64,000 nucleotides of DNA from AWTP1-9 sp035703165 (GTDB lineage Bacteria > Bacteroidota > Bacteroidia > Chitinophagales > Chitinophagaceae). Below, one piece after another: positions 8,608 through 16,271 of the stretch. The stretch spans positions 62,001 through 126,000 of the forward strand of contig DASSYR010000029.1 of the NCBI GenBank assembly GCA_035703165.1, read 5' to 3'. Positions within the stretch are counted from its first letter, which is position 1. Every line of letters starts with the position of its first letter. A program made the translations under genes and the position numbers. A model generated the notes under the pieces. That model was not told the DNA's origin. It searched no databases and saw only the letters and a list, made by a program, of their open reading frames with translations.

Positions 8608-8913
8608 ATGGGAACGAGGAATCCGATAGAAAACTTAAATAAAATTTTCGACAGCCGCATCCGTCTCGGCATTATGAGCGCTTTGTTGGTAAATGAGGAA
8701 GTTGCTTTTAACCATTTAAAAGAACTAATAGGGGTTACGGATGGAAATCTTGCTTCGCATTTAAAAACTTTGGAAGATTCCGGTTATATAAAAGTACACA
8801 AGGGATTTATCGGAAGGAAAACAAACACAACGTATAAGGTAACCAAAGCAGGCGAGAAGGCGTTTAAAGCGCATATTGATGCTTTAGAGCAAATAATAAA
8901 GAAAGTGAAATAA
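8608..8913 (+). CDS. Winged-helix DNA-binding regulator (HTH_34-like)
   Basis: A 101-residue single-domain transcription factor of the small MarR/ArsR-like winged-helix type. The helix-turn-helix lies at about residues 27-60 (FNHLKELIGVTDGNLASHLKTLE, read in two parts), followed by a basic wing (HKGFIGRKTNTTYKVT) and a C-terminal dimerisation helix. Proteins of this type usually act as dimeric repressors on short dyads. Matching dyads stand at 7916-7934 and 8929-8947, one on each side of this gene, so self-control of the cluster is likely. Confidence 0.88.
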   Translation: MGTRNPIENLNKIFDSRIRLGIMSALLVNEEVAFNHLKELIGVTDGNLASHLKTLEDSGYIKVHKGFIGRKTNTTYKVTKAGEKAFKAHIDALEQIIKKVK

Positions 8914-8928
8914 TTTTTTTTGCATTTA

Positions 8929-8947
8929 TACTCTGTATTACAAAGCA
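8929..8947. promoter_or_regulatory. Second copy of the operator dyad
   Basis: TACTCTGT-ATT-ACAAAGCA keeps the 8-3-8 layout of the dyad at 7916 and differs by one base in each arm. It sits five bases before the ATG at 8953, with the same ACTTTT-ATG junction as the first copy. No convincing -33 box is visible, so it may modulate read-through from upstream. Confidence 0.5.
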
Positions 8948-8952
8948 CTTTT

Positions 8953-9450
8953 ATGATATATAAATTTATTAAAAGCATTCGGGCAAAATTATTGGTATTT
9001 CTTACACATACTTTAGCGCTGCCCATTTTAAAGCTTATCAGAAAGCCGGAGAGGTTTCCTTATACCAGCGGGGAACTGCATAAATTTCCCTCTGGAAGTA
9101 TGGGTAAAGCGTTAATACTTTATCTGGAAGAAAGAAAACTTTCGCTACTTCCGTATTATGCAAAACACGACATAAAACATATTTTACTTGATTATGATAC
9201 CACCGAAGAGGGAGAAGTTTGCCTGCAGTGTTTTATGCTTGGTAACGGCCATGTGTCCTTTCCTGTATTATCTACTGTTTTGTACGGCTTTTTTTTAATG
9301 CCCGAATATTGGTCTCTTTTTTTAAAAGCATATCAAAAGGGTAAGAAGGCTAACAAAATTTATAACTGGCCATGGTATCAATTACTGGGTTTATCACTCA
9401 ACGATATAAAGCAAAATATATCTTCTGCAGAGCTGTCAAAACCGATTTAA
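8953..9450 (+). CDS. Coq4-like protein
   Basis: 165 residues from the ATG at 8953; a TTG at 8920 would start inside or before the operator and is rejected. It resembles the Coq4 family: SGSMGKALILYLEE, then the metal motif HDxxH-x11-E with His72, Asp73, His76 and Glu88, then LQCFMLGNGH. In eukaryotes and proteobacteria Coq4 acts in ubiquinone synthesis, but Bacteroidota use menaquinone, so the role here must differ or be unknown. A hydrophobic N-terminal stretch and a mid-region one suggest membrane association. Preceded by the operator copy; followed after 11 bases by a small membrane protein. Confidence 0.75.
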   Translation: MIYKFIKSIRAKLLVFLTHTLALPILKLIRKPERFPYTSGELHKFPSGSMGKALILYLEERKLSLLPYYAKHDIKHILLDYDTTEEGEVCLQCFMLGNGHVSFPVLSTVLYGFFLMPEYWSLFLKAYQKGKKANKIYNWPWYQLLGLSLNDIKQNISSAELSKPI

Positions 9451-9461
9451 ATTTTTGATAT

Positions 9462-9659
9462 ATGAAAAAAATTATTGAGTATTCTATAATCAGGTTACCG
9501 GCTATAATGGGTAATGTTACTTTTGTATTTTGGATTTTATATAATGGAATTATAGAAGAATTCAAAGGAACGTTAATCGAAAAAGTTTCCTACATATTAT
9601 TAATGCTGGTTTTAAGTGCCAATGCTTGGTTATTGATTTCTTATAGAAAACTAAGATAA
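9462..9659 (+). CDS. Small two-helix membrane protein
   Basis: 65 residues starting MKKIIEYSIIRLP, with two hydrophobic segments (about 14-30 and 41-58) and basic ends. No family recognised. It follows the Coq4-like gene by 11 bases and is probably co-transcribed with it. Small size lowers confidence. Confidence 0.55.
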   Translation: MKKIIEYSIIRLPAIMGNVTFVFWILYNGIIEEFKGTLIEKVSYILLMLVLSANAWLLISYRKLR

Positions 9660-9753
9660 CTTATTTTTTAGACGTACGTCGTTAGAAACAGTTTTTCATT
9701 TTTAATAAATGGATATAAGCATACTTCATGATTAGTAATTAAAAATTATAAAT

Positions 9754-9969
9754 ATGAAATCATTGTGGTTTAAAAAATCAGGGTGGATATACATACCCGT
9801 TCATTTAATAGGATTATTGATTACGGCAGGAGCTGTTGCCATTGACATCTGGTTTTTTATAGTTATTGATCGCAACTCACATTCTGTAAGCGATACGTTG
9901 ATAAACTTTTTTGTGTACTTCAGTTGCGTGGCTTTTTGGTGGAAATGGTTGGCTGAGAAAAACAGTTAA
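9754..9969 (+). CDS. Small membrane protein
   Basis: 71 residues with two hydrophobic segments (about 12-34 and 47-62), the first rich in Ile/Val/Ala, and an aromatic Trp-rich end (FWWKWLAEK). No named family, although I recall similar short proteins in Bacteroidota. It is the last gene before the terminator at 9975 and may belong to the preceding cluster, 94 bases away. Confidence 0.6.
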   Translation: MKSLWFKKSGWIYIPVHLIGLLITAGAVAIDIWFFIVIDRNSHSVSDTLINFFVYFSCVAFWWKWLAEKNS

Positions 9970-9974
9970 ATAAA

Positions 9975-10003
9975 AAAGCCCCAATTAAATAATTGGGGGC
10001 TTT
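9975..10003. terminator. Bidirectional terminator
   Basis: AAAGCCCCAATT and AATTGGGGGCTTT form a 12-pair stem with one bulge and a four-base loop, flanked by A-run and T-run. It separates the convergent genes ending at 9969 and 10026 and can serve both. Confidence 0.85.
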
Positions 10004-10025
10004 CAAAATGTTTTCTCAATTAATA

Positions 10026-13000
10026 TTAAAAATCAAACCCTAAAGCCAGATATAACTGTGGTTTGCCTTTAAAGAAACCGCTCACTGGCCAGCCGGCATC
10101 AAAACGAAGGAAGTAACCAAGCAAAGTGCTTCTTGCGCCAAATCCATATCCTGCTACAAATGGTCCAAAGCCCGGTTGTTTTAATAATACTGTAACCGGT
10201 GAGCCATTGCTAGTATATCGGAATGTTGGTCTTTTAAAATCGTCATAACGGCCGTTCCATGCTGTACCAATATCAAAGAATTGTACTATTTGAAGATTAC
10301 GGAGAAAAGCATTATTGATAGGGCGATTAATAAAGGTTGAAAATACAGGTAGCCTGAACTCACTATTAAGCACAAAGGCATTGTTTCCGTTGGCTGCATT
10401 TTGTTTATAACCGCGCAAGTTTACAGCCAATGTTTGATAAGCATAATCTTGATCGGGATCCGGCATGTTAGCTCTTGTAAAATATCTTTCTTCTCCGTTT
10501 GATTTTATGTTATTACCAAACGTAAGCCATCCATCTACACCGCCTAAATAGTAAATTAATTTTTTTGTGCCCCAGGAAATATCAAGTGCACCCCGTACCG
10601 CCCAAATAAAATTTCTATAAATCTGTAAGTAATGTCTGGCATCAATGCCTACATTATAGGTTAATTGTTCTTTTAAGCCTAATTCTACATTAAAATCCAT
10701 ATATACTTTGTAGCGTAATCCTTTCCATATATTTATAGCCGGGTTTAATGTATTGTCGTGCACAAATTCAACTCTGTTTAAAACGAACCGGGTTAGTGTA
10801 TCTCCTGCTTTAAGAGTTTCGGCCCTTTGAGAAGCATCTTGATCAGAACTTGGCTTGGGAATAAACTTATCTACCCTCAGCCCTCCAACGTATCGTAAGC
10901 TCTGTACTTTATTAAACGGGTAAGTGAGGTTTAACTGGTAGATTTGGGTTAGGGTTTTAATAACAGGAAAAATAAGTGTAGTATTTTTAACGAGAAACTC
11001 GCCATATTCATTGGAAGTAGAAGACCGGTAATATGTCAATCCCCAATCCAAACGCCGTTTTAAATTTAAAAAACTAAACATTAATTCATTGTCTTTTAAA
11101 TCGGTAGAAGGACGTATTGCGCCGATAAACTTATAATCTTCCAGCAAATCACTGATGCCAACCCGCAATAATCCATTTAGAGCATTATCGTTAGCTAATT
11201 GAATGGGCCCATTGCCATATTGATATGGTTGAAATCGGTTTACTAAAACGTTGTTATTAAAACCTACAACAGCATAATCGGCGGAAAATTTCTTTATGTA
11301 GGGAAATAGCTTGGACTTTTTTAATGCAGTTGCAGATTCACTCAGACCTTCTGTTGCTGCATCCGTCTCCTTAGCAGTAACTGAATCCGCTTTTTCATTT
11401 GCAAATTCACTTCGGAAAAAATCGGTTTGTTTTAAAGTATCTTCAGCCTGCTCTTTTAGCAATTGTATCGCCTCACCTTTGGATATACGTTCAGCCCGTA
11501 ATAAGCGTTTAATATATTCAGTTGGCCTGGCGTTTACATTCCGTTTTCTTAAAACATTTTCATCAGTTTTTAGTTTGTACAAATATTTGTAGGCTCCCTG
11601 GCGGGTAACTTCAGTTACTTGTCCTTTGTCACCGGAAATTCTTGATTCCAGCAGGCTGCTTTGATAATTAGTAATGGGAAATGTATAGGTAGAGTCGAAG
11701 GTAACAGCAACATAGCTGACAGAATCGGGTTCTTCTTTGTTCCAGCTTTTTAGTGCAGAATCTAAATCAGTCGCCTCAGGATTACGCAGTATTTCATCTC
11801 CTACAAAAACTATAGTATCAATACCTTCTGCTCTCGAACGGAAAAAGCCTGCGTAACGATTGCCTACACCATTTTCATCGGACACAAATGTAAAATGATT
11901 GGTATTGTACTGGGATGGGAAGCGGGCATTTCCAAATTTGATTTCAGTAAGTTTTGAAATTTGTTTAAATTCTGATTTATTCCAATTATCCACTAAAAAA
12001 ATATTATAGCGGTTTTTTGATGGCAGAACGGTATCGGCGCTTATTGACTCGGGGAAAGGGCGATTAGAAGAATATAAAATACCGCTTTTGTTAGGAAAAG
12101 CAGCAAACGAAGGGTCAATATCGTCATACACATCATTTGTAATTTGCTCCAGCTTCTGCTCCCGTATTTTATAAACAAATATGTCGGAATGGCCATTTTT
12201 AACCGCACTAAATACCAGCGTATTGGCGTCCAGCATATATTTCATATCCTGAACCTGGTCGAATTTATCGCTCAATACCTGTTTATCAACTTTAAGCCGG
12301 CGAAGCAAATCGTAAACAAAAAAATTAATTTTCCCTTTATCATTTGTAATTACAGCAAGCCTTGTTCCGCGGGGATCCCAGGCCAAAATGGGATAATTAG
12401 GATTTACATCTTCTGCTAAATTTTTTACCCCATTTTTCCAAAGCACTTTTCTGCCAACAAAATTTTCTACAAGAATTACGCGGTATATGCCCTTTTTATA
12501 TTCAACAAAGGCGTATGTAAAGCTTTTTTCATTTGGATTGGCTTCAAACCGTATATAATCAATATTATTAGTCACCTCTTTCGAAAGGGTTAATCGTCCT
12601 TTCGGTATATTTTTTCGGGCACGGATATCTTCATAATATTTTTTTTGAGTTACCTGCATAAATTCGGCCATCACATCTTTAAACTTCTTTTTGCATACTT
12701 GTTCACTTGCCTGATTTAGGTTTTTATAAATACGTGCTAAATAAAGGAGATAGGTTACGTTTTCCTTTTTATAATTTTCTTCTATAAAATTCCAAAAGGC
12801 ATGTCCTGCCAGTAGTGGTCTATCAAAAGCAAAATGGTAAAAGTTTTTGTAGTCGCCACCCAGCATGGCCGATTTTAACTCATCATCCAATTTGGTACTC
12901 CAGTTTTCCGCTGCGTAAGCAATATACCCGTCAGTTAACCATTTGGGTAAATCAAGCAAAGCCTGGTTACTGGCAATTTCGCCGATGTCATCGCCAAACA

Positions 13001-13451
13001 AAATATTTTCTACTAAAATTCTGGCAATAGCTTCCCGTATCTGTTTGCGAAGCAGGGCATGATCGCTGGTATAATAGATAATGGCCTTGTTATTAACTAA
13101 TTTTGTTATGCCTCCGGTAGTTTGCCAGTCAATACCCAATCCAATATTAGATTGCTGAAACTCATCGTATGTGTTATACAATACTAAATTTGCTCTACGC
13201 TGCAAGCCATATTCAACAAACTTTTCAATATCCGGTAGTTCTTCTTCTGCTACCTGTACCGCAAATTTTGCCAGCTCCAAACCATTTTGAGCAAAGAAAA
13301 TATTAAAGTTTTCGCTTTGGTAATAGCGCCATTTCAGTTTTTTATACTGTACACGATTTTTACCAAATTCTACCGAACTTACCTGTGCCTTTAAAATTCC
13401 TGGTAAAACGACTAACAAAGAAATAATAAAGTATAAGATGTTTTTCTGCAT
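10026..13451 (-). CDS. Large outer-membrane protein with TolB-like repeats
   Basis: About 1141 residues from the ATG at 13451, which opens a signal peptide (MQKNILYFIISLLVVLPG); the frame stays open to 13529. Next come a peptidase-MA-like segment (LPKWLTDGYIAYAAEN, but without a clear HExxH zinc motif), a WD40/PD40 beta-propeller region like TolB (repeats such as ILAWDPRGTRLAVIT and ILYSSNRP), a Lys/Glu-rich linker, and a C-terminal beta-barrel resembling the bacterial surface antigen family, ending in Phe (LALGFDF). Probably a surface-anchored assembly or binding protein of the outer membrane; substrate unknown. Divergent from the hydrolase at 13556. Confidence 0.85.
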   Translation of the reverse strand: MQKNILYFIISLLVVLPGILKAQVSSVEFGKNRVQYKKLKWRYYQSENFNIFFAQNGLELAKFAVQVAEEELPDIEKFVEYGLQRRANLVLYNTYDEFQQSNIGLGIDWQTTGGITKLVNNKAIIYYTSDHALLRKQIREAIARILVENILFGDDIGEIASNQALLDLPKWLTDGYIAYAAENWSTKLDDELKSAMLGGDYKNFYHFAFDRPLLAGHAFWNFIEENYKKENVTYLLYLARIYKNLNQASEQVCKKKFKDVMAEFMQVTQKKYYEDIRARKNIPKGRLTLSKEVTNNIDYIRFEANPNEKSFTYAFVEYKKGIYRVILVENFVGRKVLWKNGVKNLAEDVNPNYPILAWDPRGTRLAVITNDKGKINFFVYDLLRRLKVDKQVLSDKFDQVQDMKYMLDANTLVFSAVKNGHSDIFVYKIREQKLEQITNDVYDDIDPSFAAFPNKSGILYSSNRPFPESISADTVLPSKNRYNIFLVDNWNKSEFKQISKLTEIKFGNARFPSQYNTNHFTFVSDENGVGNRYAGFFRSRAEGIDTIVFVGDEILRNPEATDLDSALKSWNKEEPDSVSYVAVTFDSTYTFPITNYQSSLLESRISGDKGQVTEVTRQGAYKYLYKLKTDENVLRKRNVNARPTEYIKRLLRAERISKGEAIQLLKEQAEDTLKQTDFFRSEFANEKADSVTAKETDAATEGLSESATALKKSKLFPYIKKFSADYAVVGFNNNVLVNRFQPYQYGNGPIQLANDNALNGLLRVGISDLLEDYKFIGAIRPSTDLKDNELMFSFLNLKRRLDWGLTYYRSSTSNEYGEFLVKNTTLIFPVIKTLTQIYQLNLTYPFNKVQSLRYVGGLRVDKFIPKPSSDQDASQRAETLKAGDTLTRFVLNRVEFVHDNTLNPAINIWKGLRYKVYMDFNVELGLKEQLTYNVGIDARHYLQIYRNFIWAVRGALDISWGTKKLIYYLGGVDGWLTFGNNIKSNGEERYFTRANMPDPDQDYAYQTLAVNLRGYKQNAANGNNAFVLNSEFRLPVFSTFINRPINNAFLRNLQIVQFFDIGTAWNGRYDDFKRPTFRYTSNGSPVTVLLKQPGFGPFVAGYGFGARSTLLGYFLRFDAGWPVSGFFKGKPQLYLALGFDF

Positions 13452-13555
13452 TCTATGAATCATATAATTTGCCATACCAAATTTATTGGGTATTAAAATT
13501 AGCCTATTCGGAGTAATGTGTAAAATCATTTTCTTAGTACAAAAATTGTTATATT

Positions 13556-14194
13556 ATGTTTAACATTCAAACTTTTCCTTTTAACCCTGTTCAGCAAAAT
13601 ACCTATGTGCTTTTTAACGAAGGTGGGGGGTGTATTGTTATTGACCCTGGTTGCTATTTTGATGAAGAAAAGCAGGTTTTGTACGATTTTATACAAAATA
13701 AAGGGTTGGTGCCAAAAATGCTGCTAAATACCCATTGTCATCTGGATCATGTATTTGGCAATAAATTTATATCTGAGAAATATGCCTTAAAACTCTGCCT
13801 GCATGAAAAAGAAAAACCGGTATTGGATTATGCCCCCACCGCAGGATTGATGTGGAACCTGCCATTTGATAATTACACCGGAGACCTTGTTTATTTAAAT
13901 GAAGGAGATAAAATTTACCTGGGAGAAGATGAATTGGAAATAATATTTACACCAGGTCATTCGCCAGGGAGTATATGCTTTTATTGTAAAAAGCAGCATT
14001 TTGTAGTTGCGGGAGACGTGTTATTTTATATGAGTATTGGCAGAACAGACCTACCAGGGGGCAACCATCAAACTTTATTAAAAAGCATAAAAGAACAGTT
14101 ATTTGTTTTGCCAGACGATACGGTTGTGTACCCCGGACATGGTAATCCTACTACAATTGGTTTTGAAAAAAAATATAACTCTTTTTTAGTTTAA
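13556..14194 (+). CDS. MBL-fold hydrolase, glyoxalase II-like
   Basis: 212-residue metallo-beta-lactamase-fold enzyme. The metal motif is THCHLDH with His60, His62, Asp64 and His65; a GHSPGS loop, GDVLF and PGHGNPT supply the remaining ligands. The layout matches small glyoxalase II-like hydrolases (YcbL type) rather than persulfide dioxygenases. Likely a cytoplasmic thioester or related hydrolase. Stands alone, 31 bases before a lipoprotein gene that may share its transcript. Confidence 0.9.
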   Translation: MFNIQTFPFNPVQQNTYVLFNEGGGCIVIDPGCYFDEEKQVLYDFIQNKGLVPKMLLNTHCHLDHVFGNKFISEKYALKLCLHEKEKPVLDYAPTAGLMWNLPFDNYTGDLVYLNEGDKIYLGEDELEIIFTPGHSPGSICFYCKKQHFVVAGDVLFYMSIGRTDLPGGNHQTLLKSIKEQLFVLPDDTVVYPGHGNPTTIGFEKKYNSFLV

Positions 14195-14249
14195 CAATTT
14201 TTGACGCAACGGTTTTGCTTAATCAGTGGTCAAAAAAGAAAAGGAAATT

Positions 14250-14564
14250 ATGAAAAAGGGTATTTTCATATTGGTGCTACTCATTGCACTGTTTTCATGT
14301 ACAAAAGAAAAAAAAGTGGTAATGCGTTATTATCAAACCCAATGTAACGATAAATGGGGTTATGGTAGTAATGATACAGAAACTATTCAAAATATGGTTA
14401 CATACTTTAAGGACAGAGGTATTATTATTTATTCACCAAGCCTGTCTCTTCCGGATGGCTCGTATATCTGCAGGGCCTGTATATGTCCGACTAACAGAAA
14501 ATTTGCTGTTTCGGTTGAGGAAGATAATGTGGAAAGAATGATAGCAGAGGGTTTTTACCGGTGA
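14250..14564 (+). CDS. Putative small lipoprotein
   Basis: From the ATG at 14250, a 104-residue protein with a lipoprotein signal (MKKGIFILVLLIALFSC); the ORF could start eight codons earlier at 14226, but the leader fits the later start. The mature part has four further Cys, two in a CRACICP cluster, and a YQTQC near the N-terminus, so disulfides or metal binding are possible. No family recognised. Its 3' end overlaps the convergent flippase gene by ten bases. Confidence 0.65.
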   Translation: MKKGIFILVLLIALFSCTKEKKVVMRYYQTQCNDKWGYGSNDTETIQNMVTYFKDRGIIIYSPSLSLPDGSYICRACICPTNRKFAVSVEEDNVERMIAEGFYR

Positions 14565-16066
14565 ACTAAATATTTTCCAACAACAGGTAGTTTTTGAAAC
14601 TCTTTCCTTTCAATTCTTATTACAAGCAAGAAGAACGATATGAACAAAACTGTTCCGCTAATTATGCTGAAAATAAGATTGGGAAAAATAAACAATATAC
14701 TCCTGTGCAGCAGGACAACTAAAACCGTTAATGACAAATAAGCCAGTAGTTTCTTTTTAGCATAAGGAATTGGATAATATTTTTGTCCAAACCGGTAGCT
14801 TGTAACCATCATAAATAAATAACAACAAAATGTAGCAATAGCAGCCCCCAGGTAATGAAAACGGGGAATTAACAGTATATTCAACGCAATGGTAATAACA
14901 GCTCCTCCTATTGTAATAACGGCACCGTATAAGTTTTTATTGGTGAGTTTATACCAAATGCTGAGATTATAATAAATACCCAGAAATATATTGCCTAATG
15001 CTAAAATAAGGACAACGTATATTCCTTCTCCCCAAGACGGAGAACGTAGGGTGATGACCCATTTTAAAACATCCAGGTAAAGACCAATTAGGAGATACAT
15101 AAAGCAACAGGCAATAACAAAAAACTTCATCACCCTGGCATAAGTTTTTTGAGCATTTTCGTCACCCGATAAATTAAAGAAAAAAGGTTCTGCCGCCATG
15201 CGAAAGGCTTGTATCATTATAGTTATTAAAATGGCTAACCGATAAATATTGGCAAAAACACCCAGTTGGTGTTTGGCCTCTTCCGCCGGTAAATCCACTA
15301 CATGCTGATAAACTAAACGACTCAGCATGTCATTTATCATTCCTCCCAACCCTACAATAATTAGCGGATAACTGTACATTATTACCTTTTTCCACAATTT
15401 GCTATCGAACGAAAAATCTATTTCTTTAAATTCTTTAAATAGCAGGAGAAAGGTAAGGATGCTGCCACATAAATTCCCGATAAGATAATAACCTATACCT
15501 GTTTTTTCATTATACAGGTATTTAAAAAAACTATCCGGGTGGTGTTGCAGATAAGCGGGTAAGAGACCCATAAAAACGGTTACAATTAAAATATTCATTA
15601 TAATGCCCGCAATTCTCACTAATGCATACATACGAGGTCTGTTTTCCTGTCTTAATCTGGCAAATGGTAAAGTGGCAAGGGTATCAAAAAAAATAATCCA
15701 TAGCATCCAGTTTATATATTCAGGGTGTTCTTCTAATCCTGCAGTACCTGTAATTGCTGGTTTTAAGTAAAAAAGAAAAAAGGTTAAAGCAATTGTGGTT
15801 AAAAAAATTGAAATAGAAAGTGTGCTATATAATTTTTGTCTGTTTTCATCCTGGGCAAAACGAAAGTAGGCTGTTTCCACACCGTAAGTAAACAAAATAT
15901 TTAAAAAGGGAATAATGGCATAGACTTGTGTAAGATCGGCTGTTTTAGCAGGTTGAGAAAAAATAAAAGGCAGGGCCATGTTCATTAAATATCCTAAAAA
16001 CCTACTGGTAATGGTAGGTACTCCATACCACAGCGTTTGCCCGGCTAACTTTTTTATACTACTCAA
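14555..16066 (-). CDS. Polysaccharide flippase (Wzx/MATE superfamily)
   Basis: 503 residues with about 14 hydrophobic segments, beginning MSSIKKLAGQTLWYGVPTIT, the usual opening of Bacteroidota oligosaccharide flippases. Such proteins move lipid-linked sugar units across the inner membrane for O-antigen or capsule. It is not in a sugar-gene cluster here, though rmlA and galE lie 8.5 kb away. Divergent from the TonB receptor at 16272. Confidence 0.9.
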   Translation of the reverse strand: MSSIKKLAGQTLWYGVPTITSRFLGYLMNMALPFIFSQPAKTADLTQVYAIIPFLNILFTYGVETAYFRFAQDENRQKLYSTLSISIFLTTIALTFFLFYLKPAITGTAGLEEHPEYINWMLWIIFFDTLATLPFARLRQENRPRMYALVRIAGIIMNILIVTVFMGLLPAYLQHHPDSFFKYLYNEKTGIGYYLIGNLCGSILTFLLLFKEFKEIDFSFDSKLWKKVIMYSYPLIIVGLGGMINDMLSRLVYQHVVDLPAEEAKHQLGVFANIYRLAILITIMIQAFRMAAEPFFFNLSGDENAQKTYARVMKFFVIACCFMYLLIGLYLDVLKWVITLRSPSWGEGIYVVLILALGNIFLGIYYNLSIWYKLTNKNLYGAVITIGGAVITIALNILLIPRFHYLGAAIATFCCYLFMMVTSYRFGQKYYPIPYAKKKLLAYLSLTVLVVLLHRSILFIFPNLIFSIISGTVLFISFFLLVIRIERKEFQKLPVVGKYLVHR

Positions 16067-16271
16067 CGGGATAGTAAATTTTAATCAAAAATACTGCTTT
16101 AAAAATGCGTAAGGATATATATTCTGATGAGAATTTACAGGAAAATCAAAAATTATTCATAGATAGTCGGATGGAAGGTAACATTGGCTTAACCTAAATA
16201 AAACAATTTCTTTACATGGAGTTAAAGTTGCCATAATATTTGAGTGGTTCTTTTGCGTCAAATTTTACGAT

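Noticed and set aside
9671..9680. GACGTACGTC palindrome
   Set aside because: Only ten bases, no second copy nearby and no promoter next to it.
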